IMG/VR virus record: IMGVR_UViG_3300024974_000020
Coordinates: 1-20,605 of that record
Reading direction: 5' to 3' (one strand)
Source of the DNA: a virus
Length of the DNA: 20,605 nt
The notes under the pieces were generated by a model. It did not search any database. It was not told the DNA's origin and worked only from the letters and a program-made list of their open reading frames with translations. Made by a program: the position numbers and the translations under genes. How positions within the stretch are numbered: the first letter of the stretch is position 1; each line of letters begins with the position of its first letter. Below are positions 7,528 through 13,589 of this stretch, in pieces.

Positions 7528-8204
7528 TGACTGAATTAAAATCTATCACTGTAAAAAATGTTAATTTCTATGTTAGAGAAGGAACATTAGATGAAATGGT
7601 TGTTAAAGAGGTGTTTAATGGTGAGTATAATCGGCTAAATATTACTACAGATGATATTGTAGTTGATCTAGGTCTTAATATTGGCTCATTTACATTGTAT
7701 GCTTTGTCTAAAGGTGCTAAGTATGTGGAATCATATGAAGCTGAACCTGATAATTTTGAACTAGCTATGAAAAATTTATCTTACAACACTATATACTCCA
7801 ATAACTATTCATTAAACAATAATGCTGTTGTTGGTAATGATGATGAAACTAGGGTATTTTATACTAACGGTAAGAAGAATAAAGGTATGCATTCCCTCTT
7901 TAATAAACGGGGTAGGATACCTACTACGGTTAGGTGTGTTAATATAAATTCAATTTTAGAGAAAGTTGCTCCTACAGTGTTGAAGTTGGATATCGAAGGT
8001 GGGGAATATGAATGCCTTAAAGCAATTAAGTCATTCGATGGTATTAGGGAATTGATTTTTGAATATCATCCAACATACCTTGATGATACGAAAACCCATT
8101 CTAAATATTATGAGATTATTGATCTTTTACATAGTAATTTTAGTCATGTGGAAACTATAGGTAAAATTACAGACCAAATCTGTATAATTTATTGTTCAAA
8201 ATAA
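7527..8204 (+). CDS. FkbM-family methyltransferase
   Basis: A 225-residue SAM-dependent methyltransferase. Motif I is IVVDLGLNIGSFTLYA (about 44-59), the acidic residue after strand 2 is in YEAEPDNFE (about 70-78), and the FkbM hallmark is LKLDIEGGEYECL (about 152-164). Family members methylate hydroxyls of sugars or natural products. Overlap with the glycosyltransferase gene suggests it caps the sugar that enzyme adds. No signal peptide or membrane segment is visible. Confidence 0.88.
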   Translation: MTELKSITVKNVNFYVREGTLDEMVVKEVFNGEYNRLNITTDDIVVDLGLNIGSFTLYALSKGAKYVESYEAEPDNFELAMKNLSYNTIYSNNYSLNNNAVVGNDDETRVFYTNGKKNKGMHSLFNKRGRIPTTVRCVNINSILEKVAPTVLKLDIEGGEYECLKAIKSFDGIRELIFEYHPTYLDDTKTHSKYYEIIDLLHSNFSHVETIGKITDQICIIYCSK

Positions 8205-8241
8205 AGATTTTGAATCGTAGGTTTTACGTTGAGATGTTATA

Positions 8242-8745
8242 ATGTATTTGTTGGAATATTTTAAACCACTGAGTCTTGATGAGAGTGTACCAGGAGTACA
8301 ATTCTTGGTTGTTAAAGAGTACAACCAAGGCGGTAAGATTCCAGAGATGACTCTAGCTCTGGAATTTACTGAACTGGAACAGTCCATGTTTAATATTTCA
8401 GAAGATGAACTGGAAAACAAAATCATTGAAACTTTAGAATCATTTCCTAAAGTCAAGGTTGAAAATGTTTATGATGTTCAGAGGGCTAAAACTAATATAG
8501 CTAGGGTTACACGTAGAGGTGTTGGTAATAGCCGGTACAAAAATATATATTGGTATAGGGGTAGGGGTCATCTCAATATTGAACATGAAACCCCTAGAAT
8601 GCGATATTTAGATAGCCCTTTTGTTGTGGTAGAACGTGCTGGAATGTATGCTATCGTGAAAAGACCTGGATTTGAGAACTTTGGGTTTGTTGCGTCTGAT
8701 CTATATACTGAAACAGATAACACGTTAACATTTATTCTTGAATAA
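8242..8745 (+). CDS. Unknown protein
   Basis: A 167-residue protein that I do not recognise. The N-terminal 75 residues mix strands and an acidic helix (SEDELENKIIETLESF). A basic RVTRRGVGNSRYKNIYWYRGRG stretch follows, rich in Arg and Tyr. The C-terminus alternates short strands (FVVVERAGMYAIVKR, FGFVASDLY). It starts at ATG 8242 with GAGAT nearby upstream. It follows the methyltransferase by 37 bases and is the last gene before the promoter and tRNA region. Confidence 0.7.
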   Translation: MYLLEYFKPLSLDESVPGVQFLVVKEYNQGGKIPEMTLALEFTELEQSMFNISEDELENKIIETLESFPKVKVENVYDVQRAKTNIARVTRRGVGNSRYKNIYWYRGRGHLNIEHETPRMRYLDSPFVVVERAGMYAIVKRPGFENFGFVASDLYTETDNTLTFILE

Positions 8746-8753
8746 AAATGCTT

Positions 8754-8787
8754 GAAGATGAAATCTTCTAAGAAATTGAAAAATTTC
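8754..8787 (+). other. Two short hairpins after the last gene of the block
   Basis: GAAGAT/ATCTTC (8754-8759, 8763-8768) with a GAA loop, then GAAATT/AATTTC (8772-8777, 8782-8787) with a GAAA loop. They lie directly before a promoter. There is no clear T-run, so they are RNA-processing or stability elements or weak terminators rather than a standard terminator. Confidence 0.45.
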
Positions 8788-8788
8788 C

Positions 8789-8817
8789 TTGACAAAATCA
8801 AGTTGTTATTGTAAACT
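8789..8817 (+). promoter_or_regulatory. Sigma70-type promoter P1 before the tRNA region
   Basis: TTGACA at 8789-8794, a 17-base spacer, and TAAACT at 8812-8817. It is the upstream member of a tandem pair. Confidence 0.7.
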
Positions 8818-8847
8818 ATTCTCATACTAAATAAACAATAACAACTT
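8800..8847. repeat. Perfect 12-bp inverted repeat around the P1 -10 element
   Basis: AAGTTGTTATTG (8800-8811) and CAATAACAACTT (8836-8847), 24 bases apart, enclose the -10 box and start region of P1. It could be an operator, or the hairpin of a weak bidirectional terminator. Confidence 0.75.
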
Positions 8848-8862
8848 TATTTAAAATAATTA

Positions 8863-8891
8863 TTGACAACATTGAACTTTTAATATATAAT
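8863..8891 (+). promoter_or_regulatory. Consensus sigma70-type promoter P2 before tRNA-Tyr
   Basis: Perfect TTGACA (8863-8868), a 17-base spacer and perfect TATAAT (8886-8891). The expected start is near 8898, some 15 bases before tRNA-Tyr, so the tRNA cluster would be strongly transcribed early by unmodified host polymerase. Confidence 0.9.
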
Positions 8892-8899
8892 GTTGTCAA
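8863..8899. repeat. Perfect 11-bp inverted repeat overlapping both P2 boxes
   Basis: TTGACAACATT (8863-8873) and AATGTTGTCAA (8889-8899). The left arm contains the -35 box and the right arm overlaps the end of the -10 box. Such symmetry exactly on a promoter suggests an operator. Confidence 0.75.
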
Positions 8900-8912
8900 A
8901 GTTAAACAATTT

Positions 8913-9005
8913 GGGTATCTTGAGACTATGGCGTGTGTCTCGGCTGGCTGTAACCCAGCTCCCTCGTGGTAAACAATCGCGGTTCGAATCCGTGGATACC
9001 CACCA
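8913..9005 (+). tRNA. tRNA-Tyr (GTA)
   Basis: Class II tRNA with encoded CCA. Acceptor GGGTATC/GATACCC, D stem GAGA/TCTC, anticodon arm GCTGG-CTGTAAC-CCAGC with anticodon GTA, a long variable arm, and T arm with TTCGAAT loop. All stems pair well, so this is the best-preserved class II tRNA in the window. Confidence 0.93.
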
Positions 9006-9008
9006 AAT

Positions 9009-9113
9009 TTGATCACAAGGCATTAGCCCAACATTTTATTAAGTGTTGAAATTCCTCAAGTCCATTGGAGGATGCGAGCGTGGGTCCGTAGTGTAGAAAC
9101 GGTGAGTGATCAA
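9009..9113 (+). ncRNA. Candidate structured RNA between tRNA-Tyr and tRNA-Gln
   Basis: A 105-base segment is closed by a perfect 8-bp stem TTGATCAC/GTGATCAA. Inside are GGC-ATTA-GCC, CAACA...TGTTG, TCCTC...GAGGA and CCGT...ACGG hairpins, giving a multi-branched fold. It is not a standard tRNA: no T-loop consensus and no CCA end. T4 also encodes two stable non-tRNA RNAs (C and D) within its tRNA cluster, so this may be a similar RNA. It could instead be a rearranged tRNA remnant, since its 3' part resembles a tRNA 5' half (GGGTCCGTAGTG...). Confidence 0.35.
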
Positions 9114-9122
9114 TGTTTTTAT

Positions 9123-9198
9123 TGGGGTGTAGCCAAGATGGTAAGGCAATAGAGTTTGATTCTATGATGCGGCAGTTCGATCCTTCCCACCCCTTCCA
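9123..9198 (+). tRNA. tRNA-Gln (TTG), slightly degenerate
   Basis: Acceptor TGGGGTG pairs with CACCCCT except for the terminal T-T. D stem GCC/GGC. Anticodon arm ATAGA-GTTTGAT-TCTAT pairs perfectly with anticodon TTG. The T arm is GGCAG-TTCGATC-CTTCC with one mismatch. CCA is encoded. The weak first pair is usual for glutamine tRNAs. Confidence 0.82.
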
Positions 9199-9214
9199 AT
9201 CCAAGGAGAAATAT

Positions 9215-9319
9215 ATGAATCGTGTTAAATACTGGTATATTCAAATTTTGAATGAATTATTCATGTTGTACGAAATTCATCGTAACAGAGTGATTAATGC
9301 TCAACGAAAGAGTATTTAA
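9215..9319 (+). CDS. Small unknown protein, 34 residues
   Basis: MNRVKYWYIQILNELFMLY... begins 7 bases after a strong AAGGAG ribosome-binding site that sits right behind tRNA-Gln. It is mostly one amphipathic helix with a basic C-terminus (HRNRVINAQRKSI). The strong site makes translation likely. The function is unknown. Confidence 0.6.
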   Translation: MNRVKYWYIQILNELFMLYEIHRNRVINAQRKSI

Positions 9320-9337
9320 ATTATTGAGAAATATATT

Positions 9338-9602
9338 ATGGGTTCACCTATAGCTGTTGATTTATTGTGTAGAGTAAACTCTTACATGGATGCAAATCCA
9401 CATATAAAGGGTAGATTTTTTAATGAGATATATTTCACCCCTAAAGATTTTTATGATCATTATATTTGCAGGGGGTTTGATTGTCGATGGGATGACCATC
9501 GTTGAAGTTTATGATAACAATATGTGGAATGAACTGATTGTTATCGATGGTGAAATTGGAAATATTGAGGAACTTTGTGATGAGTTTGCTACAAGAAATT
9601 AA
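9338..9602 (+). pseudogene. Small gene split by a frameshift at a G5 run
   Basis: From ATG 9338 the frame reads MGSPIAVDLLCRVNSYMD to a TGA at 9503. After the GGGGG run at 9471-9475 another frame gives GLIVDGMTIVEVYDNNMW and onward, ending at TAA 9600-9602, where it overlaps the next gene's start. Dropping one G fuses them into a sensible 87-residue protein (CRG-LIVDG). The family is unknown. The second half supplies the ribosome-binding context for the YqeY gene. Confidence 0.55.
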
Positions 9603-10014
9603 AGCGGATTTAGATGCCGCTAGAAAGGCTAGAAACCAAAATCTATTGACAATTCTGACTACATTATATTCAGAAGCTGCAATGGTAGGTAAAACCACTC
9701 GTAATGGTGAATCTACTGACGAAGAAGTTATTAGAATAGTCCGAAGATTTAAAGATGGCGTGACTGATATTGTTGCCATTAGAGGTGCATCATTCGATAC
9801 AGATGTCGAGTTGTCTATCTATGAAAGATACTTACCGAAAATGATTTCAGAAGACGATCTAAGTATTATTATTGTTCAGTTTGTTAATGATAACTTACTT
9901 CCAGATAGATCACCTAAACATACGGGTATAGTCATGAAACACTTGAAAGATAATTTCGGGGGTCGTTATGATGGGAAATTGGCATCTGAACTGGTTAAGA
10001 AAGCTTTGAGTTAA
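9580..10014 (+). CDS. YqeY (GatB/YqeY domain) protein
   Basis: A 144-residue protein from ATG 9580, with a ribosome-binding site in TTGAGGAA; a longer in-frame start at 9538 is unlikely. MSLLQEIKADLDAARKARNQNLLTILTTLYSEA is the typical YqeY start (ArkArd...L..L.se). VIRIVRRFKDGVTD, ELSIYERYLPKMISEDDL and GIVMKHLKDNFGGRYDGKLASELV follow the family in order, and length is close to the usual 148. The tRNA-binding-like YqeY domain resembles the tail of GatB amidotransferase subunits. Its place inside a tRNA cluster fits a tRNA-related role, but its reaction is unknown. Confidence 0.88.
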   Translation: MSLLQEIKADLDAARKARNQNLLTILTTLYSEAAMVGKTTRNGESTDEEVIRIVRRFKDGVTDIVAIRGASFDTDVELSIYERYLPKMISEDDLSIIIVQFVNDNLLPDRSPKHTGIVMKHLKDNFGGRYDGKLASELVKKALS

Positions 10015-10185
10015 ATGGATAAACAAATTATAGTTGACATTTTAGAAATCATGGTAAGAAATGATCGCTGTTATGGTGACTCTATTGAAGCTTTCCGTGA
10101 AATTTGTTATAGGTTTGATATTGAACCAGAACTTGATCCTTCGCATTATTATGATATTTTGTGGGATAAATATTTTGATGTGTGA
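10015..10185 (+). CDS. Small unknown protein, 56 residues
   Basis: MDKQIIVDILEIMVRNDRCY followed by GDSIEAFREICYRFDIEPEL and DPSHYYDILWDKYFDV. It starts directly after the YqeY stop (TTAAATG). It is acidic and helical, and its composition is like other small conserved phage proteins. The uninterrupted frame and neat junction support it. Confidence 0.6.
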   Translation: MDKQIIVDILEIMVRNDRCYGDSIEAFREICYRFDIEPELDPSHYYDILWDKYFDV

Positions 10186-10188
10186 TAT

Positions 10189-10362
10189 ATGATGGACGAT
10201 GATTCGTGTAAATTATCTATGGATGAAATTGAATCTATGTTATGAGATATTCTCGTTGAGGAAATTAATACAGAATTTTTCGCTGAATATGGGATGACAC
10301 CAGAAGAAGCTTCATTTAAAACCTTAGAAAAATTGAAAGACTGGTATAAAACTTGCTCCTAG
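10189..10362 (+). pseudogene. Small gene with an in-frame TGA
   Basis: A frame from ATG 10189 reads MMDDDSCKLSMDEIESML, meets TGA at 10243-10245, and continues in the same frame as DILVEEINTEFFAEYG, MTPEEASFKTLEKLKDWYK and TCS to a TAG at 10360, inside the next tRNA. The coding-like composition on both sides of the TGA suggests one gene of about 57 codons with a nonsense change (for example CGA or TGG to TGA). Confidence 0.5.
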
Positions 10363-10423
10363 TAGGTTCATGTTGTGCCTCTAAAACACACACAATGGAG
10401 TTCGACTCTCCATAGGAGCACCA
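10355..10423 (+). tRNA. Degenerate tRNA with a CTA (amber-reading) anticodon
   Basis: Acceptor GCTCCTA pairs perfectly with TAGGAGC, followed by A and encoded CCA. T arm TGGAG-TTCGACT-CTCCA is perfect. The anticodon arm TGTGC-CTCTAAA-ACACA has four pairs and a C-A closure; U33 is right and the anticodon reads CTA, which would decode UAG. The D arm is about 7 bases short. It is either an amber suppressor tRNA or a decayed tRNA, for example a former Arg (TCT) whose loop slipped. Confidence 0.6.
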
Positions 10424-10449
10424 AAATTTTTATGGGATAAATTTATATT

Positions 10450-10794
10450 ATGCAAGATAAGATATTTGAAGTTAAAGAAGAACATTTAAAACTCATTCGC
10501 AAGATGTATGTATCGTATAATGATTATTGTGAATTTGGGGCTCCAGCAATTGACCCTAAACGCCCATATGGTAATAGTTGGGTTTATGGTGATATTGCAG
10601 ATATTCTTGGTATTGAACCAGAATATGATGACTATGGGGACCGTTCATTCAGTGATGAGCAAGAAAGATATATGTTGCAGTTGCATATTGAAACATCAAC
10701 TGTTATCCAGATAATTTTTTCTACTGGTATTATGGCTCCAGGATTATATAAGAGTAATTGGCATGGATATAAATGGTATCCAGTAACTATTTAA
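10450..10794 (+). CDS. Conserved phage protein of unknown function
   Basis: A 114-residue protein. The segments EEHLKLIRKMYVSYND, CEFGAPAIDPKRPYGNS, DIADILGIEP, SDEQERYMLQLHIET, and STGIMAPGLYKS are the signature of a small protein found in many unrelated phages. Its job is not known. It is well preserved, unlike several neighbours. Starts at ATG 10450 with a weak GGGATAAAT upstream. Confidence 0.78.
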   Translation: MQDKIFEVKEEHLKLIRKMYVSYNDYCEFGAPAIDPKRPYGNSWVYGDIADILGIEPEYDDYGDRSFSDEQERYMLQLHIETSTVIQIIFSTGIMAPGLYKSNWHGYKWYPVTI

Positions 10795-10804
10795 TGGAAT
10801 TAAA

Positions 10805-11185
10805 ATGAATACATAGGTTAAGAAAAGTATAAAGCAAACTCCAACACTCTCCGTTTGGAAATGGGGTGTTGATAAATTTAATACTGGTTATACATTATTC
10901 ACTCTGTTTTATAGTATGAAAATAGGGTTAGATTGTTACCTATTTTAATTTCCTACTGGTTCATATGTTCCTAAACATAAAGACCCTAGTAAATTTGGTG
11001 AGCAATATCGATTAAATATTGTATTATGGGATTGTTATGAGGGTGGGAAATTCCATTGTAAGAACCAGATATTGAATCTGTTTAATGGTCGCATATATAT
11101 GTTTAGGGCTGATTCCGAGTATCATAAATTAACTAAAATTGAGAAAGGGACCATGTATATGATTAGTTTTGGGGTATTTAGATAA
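10805..11185 (+). pseudogene. Gene with two in-frame stop codons
   Basis: A frame of 127 codons from ATG 10805 is broken by TAG at codon 4 (10814-10816) and TAA at codon 48 (10946-10948), but otherwise reads through to TAA 11183-11185, which overlaps the next ATG. The protein-like stretches (SVWKWGVDKFNTGYTLFTLF, FPTGSYVPKHKDPSKFGEQY, GKFHCKNQILNLFNGRIYMF) are aromatic-rich and coding-like. Both stops could be C-to-T changes (CAG, CAA). The product is not recognised. Confidence 0.6.
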
Positions 11186-11466
11186 TGAGAACATGGCAAG
11201 CAACTCCATTTCATACTGGTGAATGCGTTCATAAATTTAAAGATTATTACGCCTATTATATCGGTGCTGGATATGGTAGTGATATACGTCTTGGTGGAGA
11301 AGAAGAATTTAAACATTGTGCTGGCTTCTATAGTGGTGTAACATCATATGATTATTGGATTAAATCTGAACTCGATAAACTCAATGATGTACAAATAGCA
11401 AAATTAGAATTAATATTACGTCGTAATACGTTGTTTATATATTCTATTGACGTTGAGCCTATATAA
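11185..11466 (+). CDS. Unknown protein, 93 residues
   Basis: MRTWQATPFHTGECVHKFKD then aromatic- and glycine-rich YYAYYIGAGYGSDIRLGG, followed by a helical C-terminal part (ELDKLNDVQIAKLELILRRN). The start overlaps the stop of the broken gene before it, so it was probably once translationally coupled to it. No family recognised. Confidence 0.65.
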   Translation: MRTWQATPFHTGECVHKFKDYYAYYIGAGYGSDIRLGGEEEFKHCAGFYSGVTSYDYWIKSELDKLNDVQIAKLELILRRNTLFIYSIDVEPI

Positions 11467-11581
11467 TTAGAAGGGGTTATTTTTGAGTTTTTAAATTTTG
11501 GTGGTAGATTGTTACCGCTGTATGTTATATTGTATACTACAAAATTTTTCATTGTGTTATCTTATTATTAAATATATATTT

Positions 11582-12214
11582 ATGAATGTAATCGGGGTTG
11601 CTGGATTTATTGGGTCCGGAAAAGGTACAGTTGGTGAAATTCTAGTTGAGCAAGGATACAAACAATTATCCTTTGCGGGTCATTTAAAAGACGCAGTATC
11701 TGCAATCTTTAGATGGCCTAGAAATTTGCTTGAGGGTGATACCCAAGAATCAAGAGAATTCCGTGAAACTGTTGATCCATTTTGGTCAAAGAAATTTGGT
11801 TATGATGTAACTCCTAGAATCATTCTACAAAAGTTTGGAACTGATGTGTGTAGAAATAATTTCCTAGATACAATCTGGGTAGATTCTCTAGAAGCTGAAA
11901 TTTATAAGCATGATAAAGTAGTTATTACAGATGTTAGGTTTCCTAATGAAATCGATTTCCTGTCTAAATTAGGTGCTACCATTATTCATGTTGATAGAGA
12001 AGAAACTAGACCTGAATGGTATGATTTACTGATTAATGATCCAGATCAATTGAAGCTTAGGTCAGATATTCACCCATCAGAATATTTGTGGTTTGGTAAT
12101 CCTGGTATATTATTTACCATTGATAATAACAAATCAGTTGATGATCTAAGAGAACGAATCAATATATTGATTAAAGAGTTAGATGATTCAATAGTAATGT
12201 ATAAAATTACTTGA
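11582..12214 (+). CDS. 1: Deoxynucleoside monophosphate kinase (T4 gp1-like)
   Basis: A 210-residue protein from ATG 11582. The P-loop is GFIGSGKGT (8-16). Later segments (QLSFAGHLKDAVSAIF, WPRNLLEGD, FGTDVCRNNFLDTIWVDSL, VVITDVRFPNEIDFL, IIHVDREETRP) follow the phage dNMP kinase family, in which VRFPNE is a hallmark. It phosphorylates dNMPs, possibly including modified ones, to feed dNTP synthesis. A longer frame from 11498 would put 28 odd hydrophobic residues before the P-loop strand, so I prefer 11582, even though no Shine-Dalgarno is visible there (the upstream bases are all A/T). Confidence 0.88.
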   Translation: MNVIGVAGFIGSGKGTVGEILVEQGYKQLSFAGHLKDAVSAIFRWPRNLLEGDTQESREFRETVDPFWSKKFGYDVTPRIILQKFGTDVCRNNFLDTIWVDSLEAEIYKHDKVVITDVRFPNEIDFLSKLGATIIHVDREETRPEWYDLLINDPDQLKLRSDIHPSEYLWFGNPGILFTIDNNKSVDDLRERINILIKELDDSIVMYKIT

Positions 12215-12239
12215 CAAATTAAATCAATGATGGTATACT
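12211..12239 (+). promoter_or_regulatory. Sigma70-type promoter after the dNMP kinase
   Basis: TTGACA (12211-12216), a 17-base spacer and extended -10 TGGTATACT (TATACT 12234-12239). The kinase stop codon lies inside the -35 box. The expected start, near 12246, coincides with the first ATG of the next frame, so that message would be leaderless or start at a later codon. Confidence 0.8.
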
Positions 12240-12245
12240 ATTTAC

Positions 12246-12521
12246 ATGAAATATAAAGTTAAACGGAAAACGTTGCGTAGGTTGTTTAAGCAACCTAAAT
12301 CACATCACTAAGTTTATGTGATTTATGAGGGTATCATTGATCGATATTACCAATATCACTATAAATTTGTCCCGCATTTTTGGGTGAATAAACAGGCATT
12401 TTACGTATGGCATCAAAAAATGTATCCTAGATTTGCGGTAACTGAATCTCAAAAGCGAATGAATGATTTTCGTAATATTAAATGGGATGATTGTGAGTCA
12501 GTAACCGTTAATATTGATTAA
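12246..12521 (+). pseudogene. Small gene with an in-frame TAA
   Basis: From ATG 12246 the frame encodes a basic 21-residue start (MKYKVKRKTLRRLFKQPKSH), meets TAA at 12309-12311, and continues in the same frame as VYVIYEGIIDRYYQYHYKF and further to TAA at 12519. The downstream 67 residues could be made alone from GTG 12318, but no good ribosome-binding site is there. A CAA-to-TAA change would explain the stop. The protein is rich in Tyr, Trp and His; family unknown. Confidence 0.5.
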
Positions 12522-12530
12522 AAGAATTAT

Positions 12531-12606
12531 TGCAAGATAGTTATAAGTGCAGAACGGACATCCGGTGTGATGTAGTGTGTAGATTAACGACCTACTCTTG
12601 CGGCCA
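12531..12606 (+). tRNA. tRNA-like gene, degenerate, identity uncertain
   Basis: Acceptor TGCAAGA pairs with TCTTGCG (first pair T-G), followed by G and encoded CCA. A short D stem GTT/AAC. Anticodon stem ACATC/GATGT is perfect but its loop CGGTGT has only six bases; restoring a T after C would give anticodon GGT (Thr). The T arm has four pairs and an atypical loop. Probably a decayed tRNA. Confidence 0.5.
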
Positions 12607-12620
12607 AATTAAGGAAATTT

Positions 12621-12680
12621 ATGATATTGCTAATAGGTGGTATTGTTGTTATTGGGTTATTGATGATTTTCGGGTTTTAA
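12621..12680 (+). CDS. 19-residue membrane peptide
   Basis: MILLIGGIVVIGLLMIFGF, entirely hydrophobic with glycines, preceded at a good spacing by AAGGAA (12611-12616). The length is that of a single membrane helix. It lies just after the degenerate tRNA. The sharp ribosome-binding site and hydrophobicity argue for a real micropeptide; composition alone in AT-rich DNA could also give it. Confidence 0.45.
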   Translation: MILLIGGIVVIGLLMIFGF

Positions 12681-12700
12681 TCCCCTATGGAATGTTTATT

Positions 12701-12865
12701 ATGTTGAGATTATTGAAATTTCTGTTTACTGGAGATTTTCATGTACATCATTGGGTTATCATTGATACTAGTAAAGTCACAAGAAATGATAACAGCGAAT
12801 CTTGGGTTCGCTATTATTTACAATGCACTGAATGTGGTGAAGTGAAACATTATGATGCTAAGTGA
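12701..12865 (+). CDS. Small protein with a CxxC, 54 residues
   Basis: MLRLLKFLFTGDFHVHHWVI continues to a CTECGEVKHYDAK tail. The basic-hydrophobic start, an HxHHW cluster and the CxxC end suggest a small metal-binding protein of a kind often seen in phages. ATG 12692 is an alternative start. The frame stays open upstream into the tRNA-like gene, which I do not count as coding. Confidence 0.6.
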   Translation: MLRLLKFLFTGDFHVHHWVIIDTSKVTRNDNSESWVRYYLQCTECGEVKHYDAK

Positions 12866-13082
12866 TGTTGTATTCTGTATTGAATATGTACAGCGATTAG
12901 TTGCGTTGGGTCCAGTTAAAACCAAAACAAATATTGAGATGAAAAAGATTGTAATTGATAAAATTCGTGTTGATCCGTCAACTCTGTTTTCTGATGAATC
13001 ATTGAATTCATTATTTAAATACAATTATATACATATTTTCGTATACTCGTTTATTCGAGATAATCAGGAATTGTTTGTATAA
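12852..13082 (+). CDS. Unknown protein, 76 residues
   Basis: Starts at overlapping ATGATG within the end of the previous gene, which suggests coupling. MMLSDVVFCIEYVQRLVALG then a charged centre and an aromatic C-terminal helix (FKYNYIHIFVYSFIRDNQ). A shorter product from the ATG at 12939 is possible. No family recognised. Confidence 0.5.
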   Translation: MMLSDVVFCIEYVQRLVALGPVKTKTNIEMKKIVIDKIRVDPSTLFSDESLNSLFKYNYIHIFVYSFIRDNQELFV

Positions 13083-13094
13083 AGAGCTTTTGAT

Positions 13095-13325
13095 ATGTCA
13101 CATACATTATATGCCTTAAAACGTGTTGATAAAACTACAGGTGTGGCTGAATATTGGGGTGGTAGTTCTGGTGGTTGGCTTAAAACTCCTAAACTACATA
13201 GAAAGAATCACCTATCATCTTCTGTTAATAGTTCATCATATTTCCAATACGATGAAACACAATATAATTATTTTACGGAAAAATATGCATCTGTTTGTGT
13301 GCAAAGTACATCGTTTGTAAGATAA
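13095..13325 (+). CDS. Unknown protein, 76 residues
   Basis: MSHTLYALKRVDKTTGVAEY then a GG- and Ser-rich middle (WGGSSGGWLKTPKLH) and an aromatic C-terminus. Preceded by AGAGCTTTTGAT, with a weak ribosome-binding site. The start MSHTLYALKRVDKTTG has the look of a beta hairpin. The gene ends 8 bases before tRNA-Ser. Confidence 0.6.
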   Translation: MSHTLYALKRVDKTTGVAEYWGGSSGGWLKTPKLHRKNHLSSSVNSSSYFQYDETQYNYFTEKYASVCVQSTSFVR

Positions 13326-13333
13326 AAGTTTAT

Positions 13334-13422
13334 GGAAAGTAAATCAGTCAAGGTGCTGGGACTACCTGCTAAGTAGATCGTACCCTACAGGGTATATGGA
13401 GCATTCCCATTGCTTTCCGCCA
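13334..13422 (+). tRNA. tRNA-Ser (GCT)
   Basis: Class II tRNA with encoded CCA after G73. Acceptor GGAAAGT/GCTTTCC, anticodon loop CTGCTAA (anticodon GCT) closed by CTAC/GTAG, and a long variable arm GTACCC-TACA-GGGTAT. The T loop AGCATTC departs from TTCGANN and the T stem has four pairs, so function may be impaired. Confidence 0.75.
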
Positions 13423-13431
13423 GAGCAGCTT

Positions 13432-13454
13432 GCTAGGTCGCTCCTAGCTATTTT
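13432..13454 (+). terminator. Possible terminator
   Basis: GCTAGG-TCGCT-CCTAGC hairpin (13432-13448) followed by TATTTT, between tRNA-Ser and tRNA-Glu. The stem is GC-rich for this genome. A T-run also follows at 13460-13464. It could instead be a spacer hairpin for tRNA processing. Confidence 0.4.
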
Positions 13455-13507
13455 GAGCGTTTTTCGGTATCCTCAATGAACAACCAACAAGAAAGCCGAC
13501 CAAATTT

Positions 13508-13583
13508 GTCCGAATCTTCTAATAGGTCAGGAAACCAGACTTTCAATCTGGTAATCCGGGTTCGATCCCCGGTTCGGACGCCA
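13508..13583 (+). tRNA. tRNA-Glu (TTC)
   Basis: Acceptor GTCCGAA/TTCGGAC, G73 and encoded CCA. D stem TTCT/AGGA, anticodon arm CCAGA-CTTTCAA-TCTGG with anticodon TTC, and T arm CCGGG-TTCGATC-CCCGG. All arms are well formed, making it the best tRNA in the window. Confidence 0.95.
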
Positions 13584-13589
13584 ATTTAT

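Noticed and set aside
9113-9319. A 68-codon frame that runs through tRNA-Gln
   Set aside because: Its first half is the tRNA gene. Only the part from ATG 9215, behind AAGGAG, is credible as coding.
10355-10423. Calling this tRNA Arg (TCT)
   Set aside because: That needs C instead of U at position 33 and leaves a worse stem; CTA fits the loop rules better, though decay is possible.
11498-11581. Upstream extension of the dNMP kinase
   Set aside because: The 28 extra residues are hydrophobic and precede the P-loop strand that normally opens the protein.
12530-12700. Extension of the small CxxC protein into the tRNA-like gene
   Set aside because: It would start inside a tRNA-like structure; a separate micropeptide with its own ribosome-binding site occupies another frame there.
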